Source of the DNA: Porphyrobacter sp.
GTDB lineage: Bacteria > Pseudomonadota > Alphaproteobacteria > Sphingomonadales > Sphingomonadaceae
Direction: 5' to 3'
Length of the DNA stretch: 64,000 bases
NCBI GenBank assembly: GCA_016125555.1
Contig: WGLN01000014.1
Span: 107,889 to 171,888, forward strand
Position numbers and translations under genes: made by a program. Below, in pieces: positions 33,822 to 44,749 of the stretch; position 1 is the stretch's first letter, and each line of letters opens with the position of its first letter. The notes beneath the pieces were generated by a model. That model was not told where the DNA came from. It saw only the letters and a list, made by a program, of their open reading frames with translations, and made no database searches.

Positions 33822-35225
33822 ATGAATCGCGTCACTCCGGCATTGACGGCATCGGTCCGGCACGAGCACGTCGAAAGCAGGGTGGTGCCATCGCTCGAGC
33901 GGCGCCGGCTGCGTGCCTACCTGTTCATGCTGATCGCGGACGGGATGCTGCTCAACCTCGCCTTCGCGATCGGCGGGCTGCTGCGCGACGGGTTCTGGTG
34001 GGAACCGCGGGCCCTGCTCGCGGCACAGACCATGCTGCCGCTGTTCTACACCATCGCGCTCTACAACGGCACCTACGGGCTCAAGGCCCTGTCGGACTGG
34101 AGCTTCGCCGTGCGCAAGGCGATGGTCGCGCTGGCGATCTCGGCGGGGCTGGTCAATTTCGTCGGCTTCTACACCAAGTCCAACAGCGATTTCTCGCGCG
34201 TCTCGGTGACGCTCGGGCTGCTCTTTGCCGCGCTCATGCTGGCCGCGCTTCGCTGGGGGGTGGTGCGGATGATCCACCGCCGCTGGAACGGGCGGATCAT
34301 CAACCGGCTGGTGATCGACGACGGCGGCTCTGGCCTGCCCAGTCCCGATGCCGAGACGATCTCGGCGCGGCATTACAACCTTGATCCCGCCAGCCACGAT
34401 CCCTTCATGCTCGACCGGCTCGGCAAGCTGCTGCGCAACCAGGATCACGCGGTGGTGAGCTGCCCGCGCGAACGGCGCGAGGACTGGGCCTTCCTGCTCA
34501 AGTCGGCCGGGGTCTATGGCGAGATCGTCAGCGAGCCCGCGCACAGCCTCGGCGCGGTCGGCGTGCACCGCTACGACGCGCTCGACCGCACCACGCTGGT
34601 GGTTTCGACCGGGCCGCTCGGCCTGCGCTCGCGGATCATCAAGCGCGCCTTCGACATCGCGGTGGCGGCGAGCGCGCTGCTGGTGCTTTCGCCGCTGCTG
34701 TTCGCGGTGGCGCTGGCGATCAAGCTCGAGGACGGCGGCCCGGTGCTGTTCGTCCAGCGCCGCCTCGGGCGCGGCAACCAGTTCTTCGACATGGTCAAGT
34801 TCCGCTCGATGCGCGCGGAGAAGCTCGACCACGACGGCGACCGTTCGACCGCGCGCGACGATGATCGCATCACCCGCATCGGCGCCTTCATCCGCCGCAC
34901 CAGCATCGACGAGCTGCCGCAGCTCATCAACGTGCTGACCGGCGACATGTCGATCGTCGGCCCGCGCCCCCACGCGCTCGGCAGCCGGGCGAACAACAAG
35001 TATTTCTGGGACATCGATCGCAAGTACTGGCAGCGCCACTGCCTCAAGCCGGGCCTCACCGGGCTGGCGCAGGTGCGCGGCCACCGCGGCGCGACCGAGC
35101 AGGAGAAGGATCTCACCGACCGGCTCCAGTCCGATCTCGAATATATTGCCCAATGGTCGCTGCTGCGCGACATCGAGATCGTCATCAAGACCGCGCTGGT
35201 GCTGCGCCACGACAGGGCCTACTGA
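33822..35225 (+). CDS. Exopolysaccharide polyprenyl glycosylphosphotransferase
   Basis: The 467 residues have four to five N-terminal membrane spans, a soluble middle part and a C-terminal bacterial sugar transferase domain: RSRIIKRAFDIAVAASALLV, VLFVQRRLGRGNQFFDMVKF, TRIGAFIRRTSIDELPQLIN, MSIVGPRPHA and LKPGLTGLAQVRG. Such enzymes move a sugar-1-phosphate to undecaprenyl phosphate to start exopolysaccharide repeats. The sugar is unknown. No other polysaccharide genes are close by. The 120 bases upstream are A+T-rich for this genome and likely contain the promoter. Confidence 0.93.
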   Translation: MNRVTPALTASVRHEHVESRVVPSLERRRLRAYLFMLIADGMLLNLAFAIGGLLRDGFWWEPRALLAAQTMLPLFYTIALYNGTYGLKALSDWSFAVRKAMVALAISAGLVNFVGFYTKSNSDFSRVSVTLGLLFAALMLAALRWGVVRMIHRRWNGRIINRLVIDDGGSGLPSPDAETISARHYNLDPASHDPFMLDRLGKLLRNQDHAVVSCPRERREDWAFLLKSAGVYGEIVSEPAHSLGAVGVHRYDALDRTTLVVSTGPLGLRSRIIKRAFDIAVAASALLVLSPLLFAVALAIKLEDGGPVLFVQRRLGRGNQFFDMVKFRSMRAEKLDHDGDRSTARDDDRITRIGAFIRRTSIDELPQLINVLTGDMSIVGPRPHALGSRANNKYFWDIDRKYWQRHCLKPGLTGLAQVRGHRGATEQEKDLTDRLQSDLEYIAQWSLLRDIEIVIKTALVLRHDRAY

Positions 35226-35251
35226 CCCCGCGCCGCAGGTGCGCGAGGCGG

Positions 35252-35827
35252 CTAGTTCTTGTTCTCGTCGCGCTGGGGCACGGTGAAGGTGCCGGTGACG
35301 CGGCCCTGCGACGGGGTGCCGACCGAGCCGCGCGGGGCGGCGCTGCCGTCGACGCTCGACAGACCGCTTTCGAGGTCGATCACCAGCCGCCCACCATTGA
35401 GCGTGTCGCTGCCGCGGCGCAGGCGCACGTCGCCCGCCATGGTGATGATCCGGCGGTTGAAGTCGTAGATCGCGTTGTCGCCGCTGGCGCGCTCGTCGCC
35501 GCGGGTGATGACCACGCCGCCGGTGGCGGTGATGCGCTGGATCTCAAGCGAGCCTGCATCGGTGTAGTTGACCAGCATCCGGTCGGCGCGGATGTTGAGC
35601 CCGGCCTGGGTGACGCTCACCCCGCCGCTGAACACCACGCGGTTGGCGCGCTCCTCGAGGTCGATGCGGTCGGCGGCGATGTCCACCGGCGCGCGCGAAT
35701 CGTGGCTGGCGATGCCCTGCGCGCGGAGCGCCATGCCCCCGGCGAGCGCCGTGCCGAGCGCGAGGCCGCCGAGACCCCAGGCAAGCGCGATGCGGCCGCG
35801 CGGGCGGCGGGTGTTCGGGTGCTCCAT
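35252..35827 (-). CDS. lptA: LPS export periplasmic protein LptA
   Basis: LptA forms the periplasmic bridge that carries LPS to the outer membrane. The 191 residues have an N-terminal signal/anchor (12-36). The OstA-type beta-jellyroll follows: VDIAADRIDLEERANRVVFS, NIRADRMLVNYTDAG, ASGDNAIYDFNRRIITMAGD and DTLNGGRLVIDLESGLS. The ATG overlaps the lptC stop by one base; a GTG three bases earlier is an alternative. It is the last gene of rnd-lptC-lptA. Confidence 0.93.
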   Translation of the reverse strand: MEHPNTRRPRGRIALAWGLGGLALGTALAGGMALRAQGIASHDSRAPVDIAADRIDLEERANRVVFSGGVSVTQAGLNIRADRMLVNYTDAGSLEIQRITATGGVVITRGDERASGDNAIYDFNRRIITMAGDVRLRRGSDTLNGGRLVIDLESGLSSVDGSAAPRGSVGTPSQGRVTGTFTVPQRDENKN

Positions 35828-36495
35828 CACGGCTTCCTCATCTTTCCCGGAACCATCCTGAAATGCGCATCGCCCTTGAGCGTGACGGTGCGCGCGCCGA
35901 GATCGGCGTGCATCTGGCGCGCCGAGAAGGTGCCCGCGGGCACTTCGCCCGAAACGCCCCCGTCGCCGCGCATCTCGCGGGACCGCAGGTCGACCGAGAC
36001 GCCGCGCGCGGTCATCGCATAGCCATCGCTGGCGGTGAGGCGCACCGGGCCGTTCACCTTCACGGTTTCCTCGTCGATATCGTAGACGCCGCCATCGGCG
36101 CTGAGCCGCGCGGGGCCTTCGGTGAGCAGGATCTGCGCCACCAGGTCGCGCATCCGCACCAGCCCCTCGGCGCCCGAGCGCTGCACCGCCGCGCCGGCCA
36201 TCAGCGAGAACGGGCGCCCGGTATCGTCGCGGCCGCGATACATGGCGTTGTCGACCGACAGGCGCTCGTCGATCAGCGCGACCTTGTTGCGATCGAGCAG
36301 GAAGCTCACCTCGCCGCGCGGCGACAGGGGCGTGATCACCATCAGCGCGGCGACCACCCCGACCAGCGCCGGCAGCGCGCGCGCGAGGAAGCCCACCAGC
36401 CGGTCGTGCGAGCCGCCCGGCGCCGCGAAGTGCTGACGCCGGCTGCGCAGCGCGCGGGCCTCGCTGGTCTCGATCTCGGTGTGGCTGCCGACCAT
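35827..36495 (-). CDS. lptC: LPS export protein LptC
   Basis: LptC is a membrane-anchored bitopic protein that passes LPS from LptBFG to LptA. The 222 residues have a cytosolic N-terminus of about 30 residues, one membrane span (37-60), and a beta-jellyroll with LDRNKVALIDERLSVDNAMY, EGPARLSADGGVYDIDEETV and MHADLGARTVTLKGDAHFRM. It starts 14 bases after the rnd stop. The lptB, lptF and lptG genes are not in the window. Confidence 0.9.
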   Translation of the reverse strand: MVGSHTEIETSEARALRSRRQHFAAPGGSHDRLVGFLARALPALVGVVAALMVITPLSPRGEVSFLLDRNKVALIDERLSVDNAMYRGRDDTGRPFSLMAGAAVQRSGAEGLVRMRDLVAQILLTEGPARLSADGGVYDIDEETVKVNGPVRLTASDGYAMTARGVSVDLRSREMRGDGGVSGEVPAGTFSARQMHADLGARTVTLKGDAHFRMVPGKMRKP

Positions 36496-36509
36496 CGTGA
36501 ACAAGGGCC

Positions 36510-37130
36510 TCAGGCGTGGGCGAAGATGTCGGTCTCGGCCCAGCCGGCGAGGTCGAGCAGGGCGCGGGTCGGGAGGAAGTCGAAACAGGCCTGCGCCAGC
36601 TGAGTGCGCCCCTCGCGCTCGAGCCGGACGGTCAGTTCGGCCATCAGGCGGTGGAGGTAGCGCACGTCGCTCGCGGCATAGTCGCGCTGCGCCTCGGACA
36701 GCACCGGGCCGCCCCAGTCGGAGGACTGCTGCTGCTTCGACAGGCTCTCGCCGAGCAGTTCCTCGACGAGGTTCTTCAATCCGTGACGATCGGTATAGGT
36801 GCGCACCAGCCGGCTCGCGATCTTGGTGCAGAACACCGGCGCCGCCATGACGCCGAGATAGTGCTGGAGCGCGGCGAGATCGAAGCGCGCGAAGTGATAG
36901 AGCTTGAGCCGCGAAGGATCGCCCAGCACCGCCGCGAGATTGGGCGCGCGATAGGCGCTGCCGGGATTGAAGCGGACCAGATGCTCGTCGCCCGAACCGT
37001 CCGACAGCTGCACCACGCACAGCCGGTCGCGCGGGGTGACCAGGCCCATGGTCTCGGTATCCACCGCGATCGCGCCCGTTCCGGCGAGCACGCCTTCGGG
37101 CAGGTCTTCCTCGTGAAAATGCACAGCCAT
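36510..37130 (-). CDS. rnd: Ribonuclease D (short form)
   Basis: Rnd is a 3'-5' exoribonuclease that matures tRNA ends. The 206 residues hold only the DEDD exonuclease domain: AVDTETMGL (first D and E), YHFARFDLAALQHYLG (second D) and Y-A-A-S-D-V-R-Y-L at the end. The HRDC domains of E. coli Rnd are absent, as in other alphaproteobacteria. It is first in the rnd-lptC-lptA operon and divergent from ung. Confidence 0.93.
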   Translation of the reverse strand: MAVHFHEEDLPEGVLAGTGAIAVDTETMGLVTPRDRLCVVQLSDGSGDEHLVRFNPGSAYRAPNLAAVLGDPSRLKLYHFARFDLAALQHYLGVMAAPVFCTKIASRLVRTYTDRHGLKNLVEELLGESLSKQQQSSDWGGPVLSEAQRDYAASDVRYLHRLMAELTVRLEREGRTQLAQACFDFLPTRALLDLAGWAETDIFAHA

Positions 37131-37211
37131 GGCGCTCGCCCTACGCCGATTGGGGAAAGAGGGGAAGGGCTGACTCGCGCAGCGCGCGACGAGGGGTGTA
37201 GCGAGGGCGGC

Positions 37212-37898
37212 ATGGCAGGCGAGACCATCCCCGCAAGCTGGCGCCCCGCGCTCGAACCGGCGCTGGCGAGCCCCGAGGCGCGCAGGCTCGGCGGTTGGCT
37301 CAAGGCGGAGGAAGCCGCGGGCAAGGTGATCTACCCCCCGCGCGGGCAACGCCTCGCCGCGCTGGCGCTGACCCCGCTTGAGGCGGTGCGCTGCGTGATC
37401 CTCGGGCAGGACCCCTACCACGGGCCGGGCCAGGCGCACGGCCTCGCTTTCTCGGTCGAGGAGGGGGTGCGCCTGCCGCCCTCGCTGGTGAACATCTGCA
37501 AGGAGCTGGAAAGCGACCTCGGCCTGCCGCGCCCGCAAAGCGGCAACCTGTCGCGCTGGGCGCAGCAGGGCGTGCTGCTGCTCAACAACACCCTCACGGT
37601 CGAGGCCGGGCAGGCGGGCAGCCATGCCGGGCGCGGCTGGGACGCGATCACCGATGCGGCGATCGCCGCGGTGGCCGAGCGCGGGGAGCCGACGGTGTTC
37701 ATCCTGTGGGGCAGCCACGCGAGGAAAAAGGCCGCGCGCATCCCGGCGCTGGGGCGCGGCGATCACCACCTCGTGCTCACCTCTGCGCATCCGAGCCCGC
37801 TTTCGGCGCATAGCGGCTTCTTCGGCTCGCGCCCCTTCAGCCGCGCCAATGCCTTTCTCGAAAGCCGCGGGCGCGGGGCAATCGACTGGAGTTTATGA
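37212..37898 (+). CDS. ung: Uracil-DNA glycosylase, family 1
   Basis: Ung removes uracil from DNA. The 228 residues carry ILGQDPYHGPGQAHGLAFSV (catalytic Asp), VLLLNNTLTVEAGQAGSH, VFILWGSHARKKA and HPSPLSAHSGFFGSRPFS (catalytic His and leucine loop). The length is normal. The stop overlaps the crotonase start as ATGA. Confidence 0.96.
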   Translation: MAGETIPASWRPALEPALASPEARRLGGWLKAEEAAGKVIYPPRGQRLAALALTPLEAVRCVILGQDPYHGPGQAHGLAFSVEEGVRLPPSLVNICKELESDLGLPRPQSGNLSRWAQQGVLLLNNTLTVEAGQAGSHAGRGWDAITDAAIAAVAERGEPTVFILWGSHARKKAARIPALGRGDHHLVLTSAHPSPLSAHSGFFGSRPFSRANAFLESRGRGAIDWSL

Positions 37899-38680
37899 TG
37901 GACGAGGTTGTTCTGCTCGAGGTGGCCGATGGCATCGCCACCGTCATTCTCAACCGCCCGCAGGCGATGAACGCGCTGAACCGCGCGCTGCGACAGCGCC
38001 TCGCCGAGGTGATGCGCAAGGTCGATGCCGACGCGGCCGTGCGCGCGGTGATCCTCACCGGGGCAGGGACGCGCGCCTTCACCGCGGGGCTCGATCTCAA
38101 GGAACTGGGCAGCGAGGAAGGCGCGCTGGGCAGCGCCAATGCCACCGACCCGGCGGACAACCCGGTGAAGGCCATCGAACTCTGCACCAAGCCCGTGATC
38201 GGCGCGATCAACGGCGTGGCGATCACCGGCGGCTTCGAGGTCGCGCTCGCCTGCGACGTGCTGGTGGCGAGCGCCAATGCCCGCTTTGCCGATACCCACG
38301 CGCGGGTGGGGATCGTGCCGGGCTGGGGCCTGTCGCAGAAGCTCAGCCGCATGATCGGCATCTCCCGCGCCAAGGAACTGGCCTTCACCGGCAATTTCCT
38401 CGATGCGCAGACGGCGCTCGCCTGGGGTCTCGTCAACCACGTGGTCGCGCCCGAAGACCTGCTCCCGCTGGCGCGCAGGCTGGCGGGCGACATGGCCGGG
38501 ATCGATCCGGCCTTCCTCGCCGCCTACAAGCGCCTCATCGACGATGGCTACGCGGCGAGCTTCGGCGAGGGGCTGGCGCTCGAGGCGGAACGCTCGGGCG
38601 CCGCCAACCGTGCCGTTTCGCCGCAGGAGGTCGAGGCGCGCCGTGCGGCGGTGCAGGAACGCGGCCGCACCCAAGGGTGA
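37895..38680 (+). CDS. Enoyl-CoA hydratase/isomerase family protein
   Basis: The 261 residues have the crotonase fold: [48 protein letters not shown] (oxyanion hole) and [16 protein letters not shown] [15 protein letters not shown]. The position of the first catalytic Glu (E144 in rat hydratase) holds His in [14 protein letters not shown], while the second (E164) is kept in K-E-L. True hydratase activity is therefore doubtful; another acyl-CoA reaction is possible. It is coupled to ung, with no obvious link in role. Confidence 0.88.
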   Translation: MMDEVVLLEVADGIATVILNRPQAMNALNRALRQRLAEVMRKVDADAAVRAVILTGAGTRAFTAGLDLKELGSEEGALGSANATDPADNPVKAIELCTKPVIGAINGVAITGGFEVALACDVLVASANARFADTHARVGIVPGWGLSQKLSRMIGISRAKELAFTGNFLDAQTALAWGLVNHVVAPEDLLPLARRLAGDMAGIDPAFLAAYKRLIDDGYAASFGEGLALEAERSGAANRAVSPQEVEARRAAVQERGRTQG

Positions 38681-38696
38681 CTGGGGCGCGGGCGCG

Positions 38697-40605
<1,909 letters not shown>

Positions 40606-40609
<4 letters not shown>

Positions 40610-41922
40610 TTGCCGGCCGCCTTGATACCGGTGACCACCTTCATGCCCGGCTTGAGCGCGTCGGAGCGCACCACCGTGCGCCGCCCGTCGCTGCGCCCAG
40701 TGACGACCTCGATCACCTTCAACGTCCCGTCGGGCTGGAGCACCCGCACCTGCTGGCGGCTGCCCGCACCGATGGTCGCCTGCTGCTTGTCGCGGTCGAG
40801 CCCGATCTGCGGACTGAACACCCCGCCGGCTTCCTCGGCCTTGGCGTCGGGGCGGAAGCGCAGCGCGGCATTGGGCACCAGCAGCGCCTCGCCGATGTCC
40901 TGGGTGGCGATGGTCGCGGTGGCGGTCATCCCCGGGCGCAGCAGCCCGTCGGGATTGGCGACGTCGAGCCGTGCCTCGTACTCGACCACCGATCCGCCCG
41001 CCGCCGCGGGCGTGGACCCGCCGCTCTGCCCCTGCACGGTGTTGGCCGAGGCGAGATCGACCCGCTCGAGCGTCGCGGGGAAGCGCCGGCCGGGATAGGC
41101 GTCGACCGTGAAGGTCGCCTTCTGCCCGGCCTTGACCTGCCCGACATCGGCCTCGTCGATCGAGACGCGCAGCTGCATCTCGGACAGGTCCTCGGCGATC
41201 ACGAACAGCGTGACGGTGTTGAAGCTGGCCACCACGGTCTGGCCCGGCTCGACCCGGCGGGCCAGCACCACGCCGGTGACCGGCGCGCGGATCACCGCGC
41301 GCGAGCGGGTGGTGAGATTGCCCCGCAGCGAGGCTTCCGCCGCGTCGATATTGGCCTGTGCGGAGGCGAGCGCCGCCTTGTCGCGATCGACCGCCGCGGC
41401 GGCGCGTTCGAGCTCGATCTGCGAGGGCACCCTGCCGTCCGAGATCTTGCGCACCTCCTCGAGCCGTTCGAGCTGCACCTTGTCGATGTCGAGGGTCGCC
41501 TGCGCCTGGGCGAGCGCGGCGCGCGCGGCGTTGAGATTGGCGCGCGACTGGGCGATCTGCTGGTCGATGATCTCGGTGTTGATGACCGCGATCACCTGGC
41601 CCTTGGTGACCCGGTCGTTGACGTCGACCAGCACCTGGTCGAGCGGGCCGGTGACCTCGGCGCCGACCTCGACCTGATTGGTCGGGCGCAGGTTGCCGGT
41701 CGCGGTGACCGACAGCGACAGCGATTCCCTGGTGACCGGCGCGGTGATGTATTCCGGCTTGTTGTCGGCGCCCGCGCAGCGCGCGATTGCGAGCACCAGC
41801 ACCAGCAGAATGAGCGCGGGCAGCCAGAACTTCATCCAGCGCCGCCAGCGCGGGCGCGGCCTGGTGCCGAGGAATTCGTCGACGCTCGGCGTCGCTTCGG
41901 CTTGATTGCTCGTGTCACTCAC
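40606..41922 (-). CDS. MacA-type periplasmic adaptor (membrane fusion protein)
   Basis: The 438 residues have one N-terminal membrane span (about 30-50) and NLRPTNQVEVGAEVTGPLDQ, the lipoyl/barrel half-motif. A long coiled-coil hairpin (residues about 110-200) follows, then VLARRVEPGQTVVASFN, and beta-barrel and membrane-proximal domains. It links the ABC pump with the outer-membrane channel upstream. The GTG start overlaps the channel gene's stop as GTGA. Confidence 0.92.
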
Positions 41923-43373
41923 TCGGGAAGTCCCCTTGCCGCCAATTCGTCCCCGTCCGCCCCCGCCGCGGCCGACCATCCTCCGCCCAGCGCCCGCGCG
42001 AGGGCGATGAAGGCGAGCGCCCGCGACCCTTGCGCATTGACCTCGGCGGTGCGGGTGCTCAGCAGCTGGCTTTCGGCGACCAGCAGGGTCTGGAAATCGA
42101 TGAGCCCCGCCTGGTACTGGCTGCGCGCCAGCACCGCGGCGTTCTGTGCCCCTTCGCGCGCCTCTGCGAGCGCCGCGACCCGCGCGTCGCTGGTCTCGAG
42201 ATCGACCGCGGCGCTTTCCACCTCCTCGAGGGCGGCGAGGATGCTCTGCCGCCACGCGGCGAGCGATCCGTCGGCCACCGCCTCGGCGCTCTCGATCCGC
42301 CCGCGCACCCGCCCGCCGTCGAAGATCAGCTGCGAGAGGCTCGCGAAGATGTTGCCGGTGACGATGTCGAACAGGCTGCCGAGGTCGCCGCGGGCGCTGG
42401 TGCCGATCGTGCCCGAAAGGCGCGCGAGCGGCAGGAGCTGGGTGCGGGCCACGCCCACCCGGTCGAGATCGGCGGCGAGCCGCGCCTCGGCGGCGCTCAC
42501 GTCGGGCCGGCGGCGCAGCGTGTCTGCGGGCACCGCCATCGCCACGTCGGGCGGGGGAACGGGCACGGCGGCGGGCGCGGCGAGGAGGGCCTGGTAGACC
42601 CGGCCCGGCGGCTCGCCGATGAGGGTCGAGATCGCATTGGCCACCGCCACGAGATTGCTTTCGAGCTGCGGGATCGCCGCCGCGGTCTGCGCCCGCTGGG
42701 TGCGCGCCTGCTCGACGTCGAGGCTCGAGACCAGCCCGGCCTGGTTGCGCCAGCGTGCGATCTGGAGGTTGTCCTCCTGATTGGCGAGCGTATCGCGCGC
42801 GATGGCCAGCTGCGCGGCGAGGGCGCGCGCGTTGACCACCTGGCCTGCCACCTGCGCGACGATCACCCGTTCCAGATCGCCGAGCGAATAGCCCGCCGCG
42901 GCGACATCGCTCTCGGCCGCGTCGATCGAGCCGTCGATCCGCCCCCACAGGTCGGCCTCCCACGAGGCATCGGCGCCGAGCGAGACCAGCACGTCGCTAT
43001 TGGCGAAATCGCCGACGTCGCGCTGCGCCCCGCCGCTGGCGGTGACGGTCGGCAGGCGGTCGGCGCGGACCTGCCGCAGCACCGCGCGCGCGGCGCGCAG
43101 CCGGGCCACGGCCTGGGCGATGTCGAGATTGTCGGTGCGGGCCTGCGCCACATATTCCTCGACCAGCGGATCGGACAGCATCACCCAGTAGCGATCGAGC
43201 GGGATCGCCGTATTCCCGGGCTCGGCCAGCACCCAGCTTTCGGGCACCGGCTGGACGCTCGCCATGCGCGGCGGTTCGGGCGCGAGGCTGGTGCAGCCGG
43301 CGAGCGACAGCGCCGCGGCCAGCGCCGCGAGCCGCGCGGTGGAAGATGCCGCAAGCGTACCTTGCAGGGGCAC
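41919..43373 (-). CDS. Outer-membrane efflux lipoprotein (NodT/OprM type)
   Basis: The 484 residues have a lipoprotein signal with LSLAGC and the mature start CTSLAPEPP. Two RND-type outer-membrane factor repeats follow (SWEADLWGRIDGSIDAAESD; ARLSGTIGTSARGDLGSLFD), and DTLRRRPDVSAAEARLAAD is the family hallmark. It is the outer channel for the MacAB-like pump and the first gene of the operon. The GTG at 43373 is chosen because it gives a normal signal length; the frame is open further upstream, and no strong ribosome site decides it. Confidence 0.88.
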   Translation of the reverse strand: MPLQGTLAASSTARLAALAAALSLAGCTSLAPEPPRMASVQPVPESWVLAEPGNTAIPLDRYWVMLSDPLVEEYVAQARTDNLDIAQAVARLRAARAVLRQVRADRLPTVTASGGAQRDVGDFANSDVLVSLGADASWEADLWGRIDGSIDAAESDVAAAGYSLGDLERVIVAQVAGQVVNARALAAQLAIARDTLANQEDNLQIARWRNQAGLVSSLDVEQARTQRAQTAAAIPQLESNLVAVANAISTLIGEPPGRVYQALLAAPAAVPVPPPDVAMAVPADTLRRRPDVSAAEARLAADLDRVGVARTQLLPLARLSGTIGTSARGDLGSLFDIVTGNIFASLSQLIFDGGRVRGRIESAEAVADGSLAAWRQSILAALEEVESAAVDLETSDARVAALAEAREGAQNAAVLARSQYQAGLIDFQTLLVAESQLLSTRTAEVNAQGSRALAFIALARALGGGWSAAAGADGDELAARGLPE

Positions 43374-43699
43374 GGCGCGTCGCAGTCGTGAAGCCGGACC
43401 TGGAATAAGACGCCCCCCAAGGTTCTCCCCACGGCCGCCTGCCACGACCGCGATCGCGGGACCGGCAGGACCGGCCGCGCATGAACACGATGCCGTGCTA
43501 ACAGCGCCGCGGATGCCGCACAACGCGCGTTCGTCGACGATAGTGCCGCTGCTGTCGATAAAATCAAGCACTTGTCCGGGCAGGGCTTCGTCGTCCGTCA
43601 GAGCCCTCCGGTCGCAAACCGCGATTGCCGGGCGCGAATGTTACAGTCGCGCGAAACAAGATGGTGGAAACCCGGCCAGCGCACACCTATAGGATCGCA
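43374..43699. other. 326-base region between divergent efflux and kinase genes
   Basis: No gene is supported. The open frames of both neighbours run into it, but without similarity or signal features. It must contain the two divergent promoters. A short A+T-rich step (CACCTATAGGATCG at 43684-43697) sits just before the kinase start. I could not assign promoter boxes. Confidence 0.35.
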
Positions 43700-44749
43700 A
43701 TGGCGACGCCGATCTACGAATTTGCGCAGATGCCGCGGGTGGCCCCGGCTGGCGATGCGCGTGCGCGGCGCGACAAGCCGCGTGCCGCGGGGCAGGCGCC
43801 GGTCGTCGGCGTGATCTACAATCCGCGCAGCCACCGCAATCTCGGCGCCGATTTCGACTGCGGCCTGTCGCCCCATGTCCATATCGCCCGTCCCGGGGAC
43901 CGCTCGCAGCTCCCCGACGCACTCGCCGACCTCGCCGCGCGCGGGATCGACCTCCTCGTCATCAACGGCGGCGACGGGACGGTGCGCGACGTGCTGACCT
44001 GCGGGCGCCCCATCTTCGGCGAGGACTGGCCGCCGATCGCGGTGCTGCCCAAGGGCAAGACCAATGCGCTGACGGTCGATCTCGGGGTGCCGGACAACTG
44101 GACGCTGCAGGACGCGGTCCACGCGCTCGATCATGGCGGACGGGTGCGGCGCCGTCCGCTCGAGGTCGCGCCGCTGGGCGGGCCCGGGGACGCCGCGAGC
44201 CTCACCAGGGTCTGCGGCTTCATCCTTGGCGCAGGCGCCTTCACCACCGCCACCCGCGCAGGGCAGAGCGCGCACAGGCTCGGCGCGTTCAACAGCCTCG
44301 CGGTCGGGGTGACGGCGCTGTGGGCGCTCGCCCAGTCGCTCTTTGCCACCCGCGCGAACCCGTGGCGGCGCGGGGCGCGGATGCGCATCGGGCTGGGCGC
44401 GGCCGACGTGCCGATGGCGCATAGCGGGCGCGGCGACCCGGAGATGCGGCAGGTGCTGTTCGCCTCGACGCTCGAGCGGCTGCCCGCGGGCCTGCGCCCG
44501 TTCGGCGTGCTGAAAGGCGGGCTGAAGCTGGTCGCGGTCGACCAGATCTCGCGCCGCACCGCCGCGCTGGTGCCGCTGGTGGTGACCGGGCGGATGCAGG
44601 ACGGGCTGCGCGAGCGCGGCATCCACCAGCTCGCGGCGAGCCAGTTTTCCCTGTCGATCGACGATCAGTTCATCCTCGACGGGGAGGCCTTCCCGGCGGG
44701 CGATTACATCGTCGGGCAGGGCCCGGAGCTCGCCTTCGTCTCTCCATGA
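43700..44749 (+). CDS. Diacylglycerol kinase catalytic domain protein
   Basis: The 349 residues have the DAGK/sphingosine kinase ATP site: VIYNPRSHRN, then LLVINGGDGTVRDVL, and VLPKGKTNALTVDLGVPD. The C-terminal beta-sandwich ends with LSIDDQFILDGEAFPAGDYI. It probably phosphorylates a lipid such as diacylglycerol or a long-chain base. The ATG at 43700 gives a sensible N-terminus, though two in-frame starts lie 39 and 75 bases upstream. It is coupled by ATGA to the next gene. Confidence 0.85.
   Translation: MATPIYEFAQMPRVAPAGDARARRDKPRAAGQAPVVGVIYNPRSHRNLGADFDCGLSPHVHIARPGDRSQLPDALADLAARGIDLLVINGGDGTVRDVLTCGRPIFGEDWPPIAVLPKGKTNALTVDLGVPDNWTLQDAVHALDHGGRVRRRPLEVAPLGGPGDAASLTRVCGFILGAGAFTTATRAGQSAHRLGAFNSLAVGVTALWALAQSLFATRANPWRRGARMRIGLGAADVPMAHSGRGDPEMRQVLFASTLERLPAGLRPFGVLKGGLKLVAVDQISRRTAALVPLVVTGRMQDGLRERGIHQLAASQFSLSIDDQFILDGEAFPAGDYIVGQGPELAFVSP

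Noticed and set aside
32433..35210. A 925-codon antisense frame over holA and the sugar transferase
   Set aside because: Same cause; it crosses an intergenic region and three real genes.
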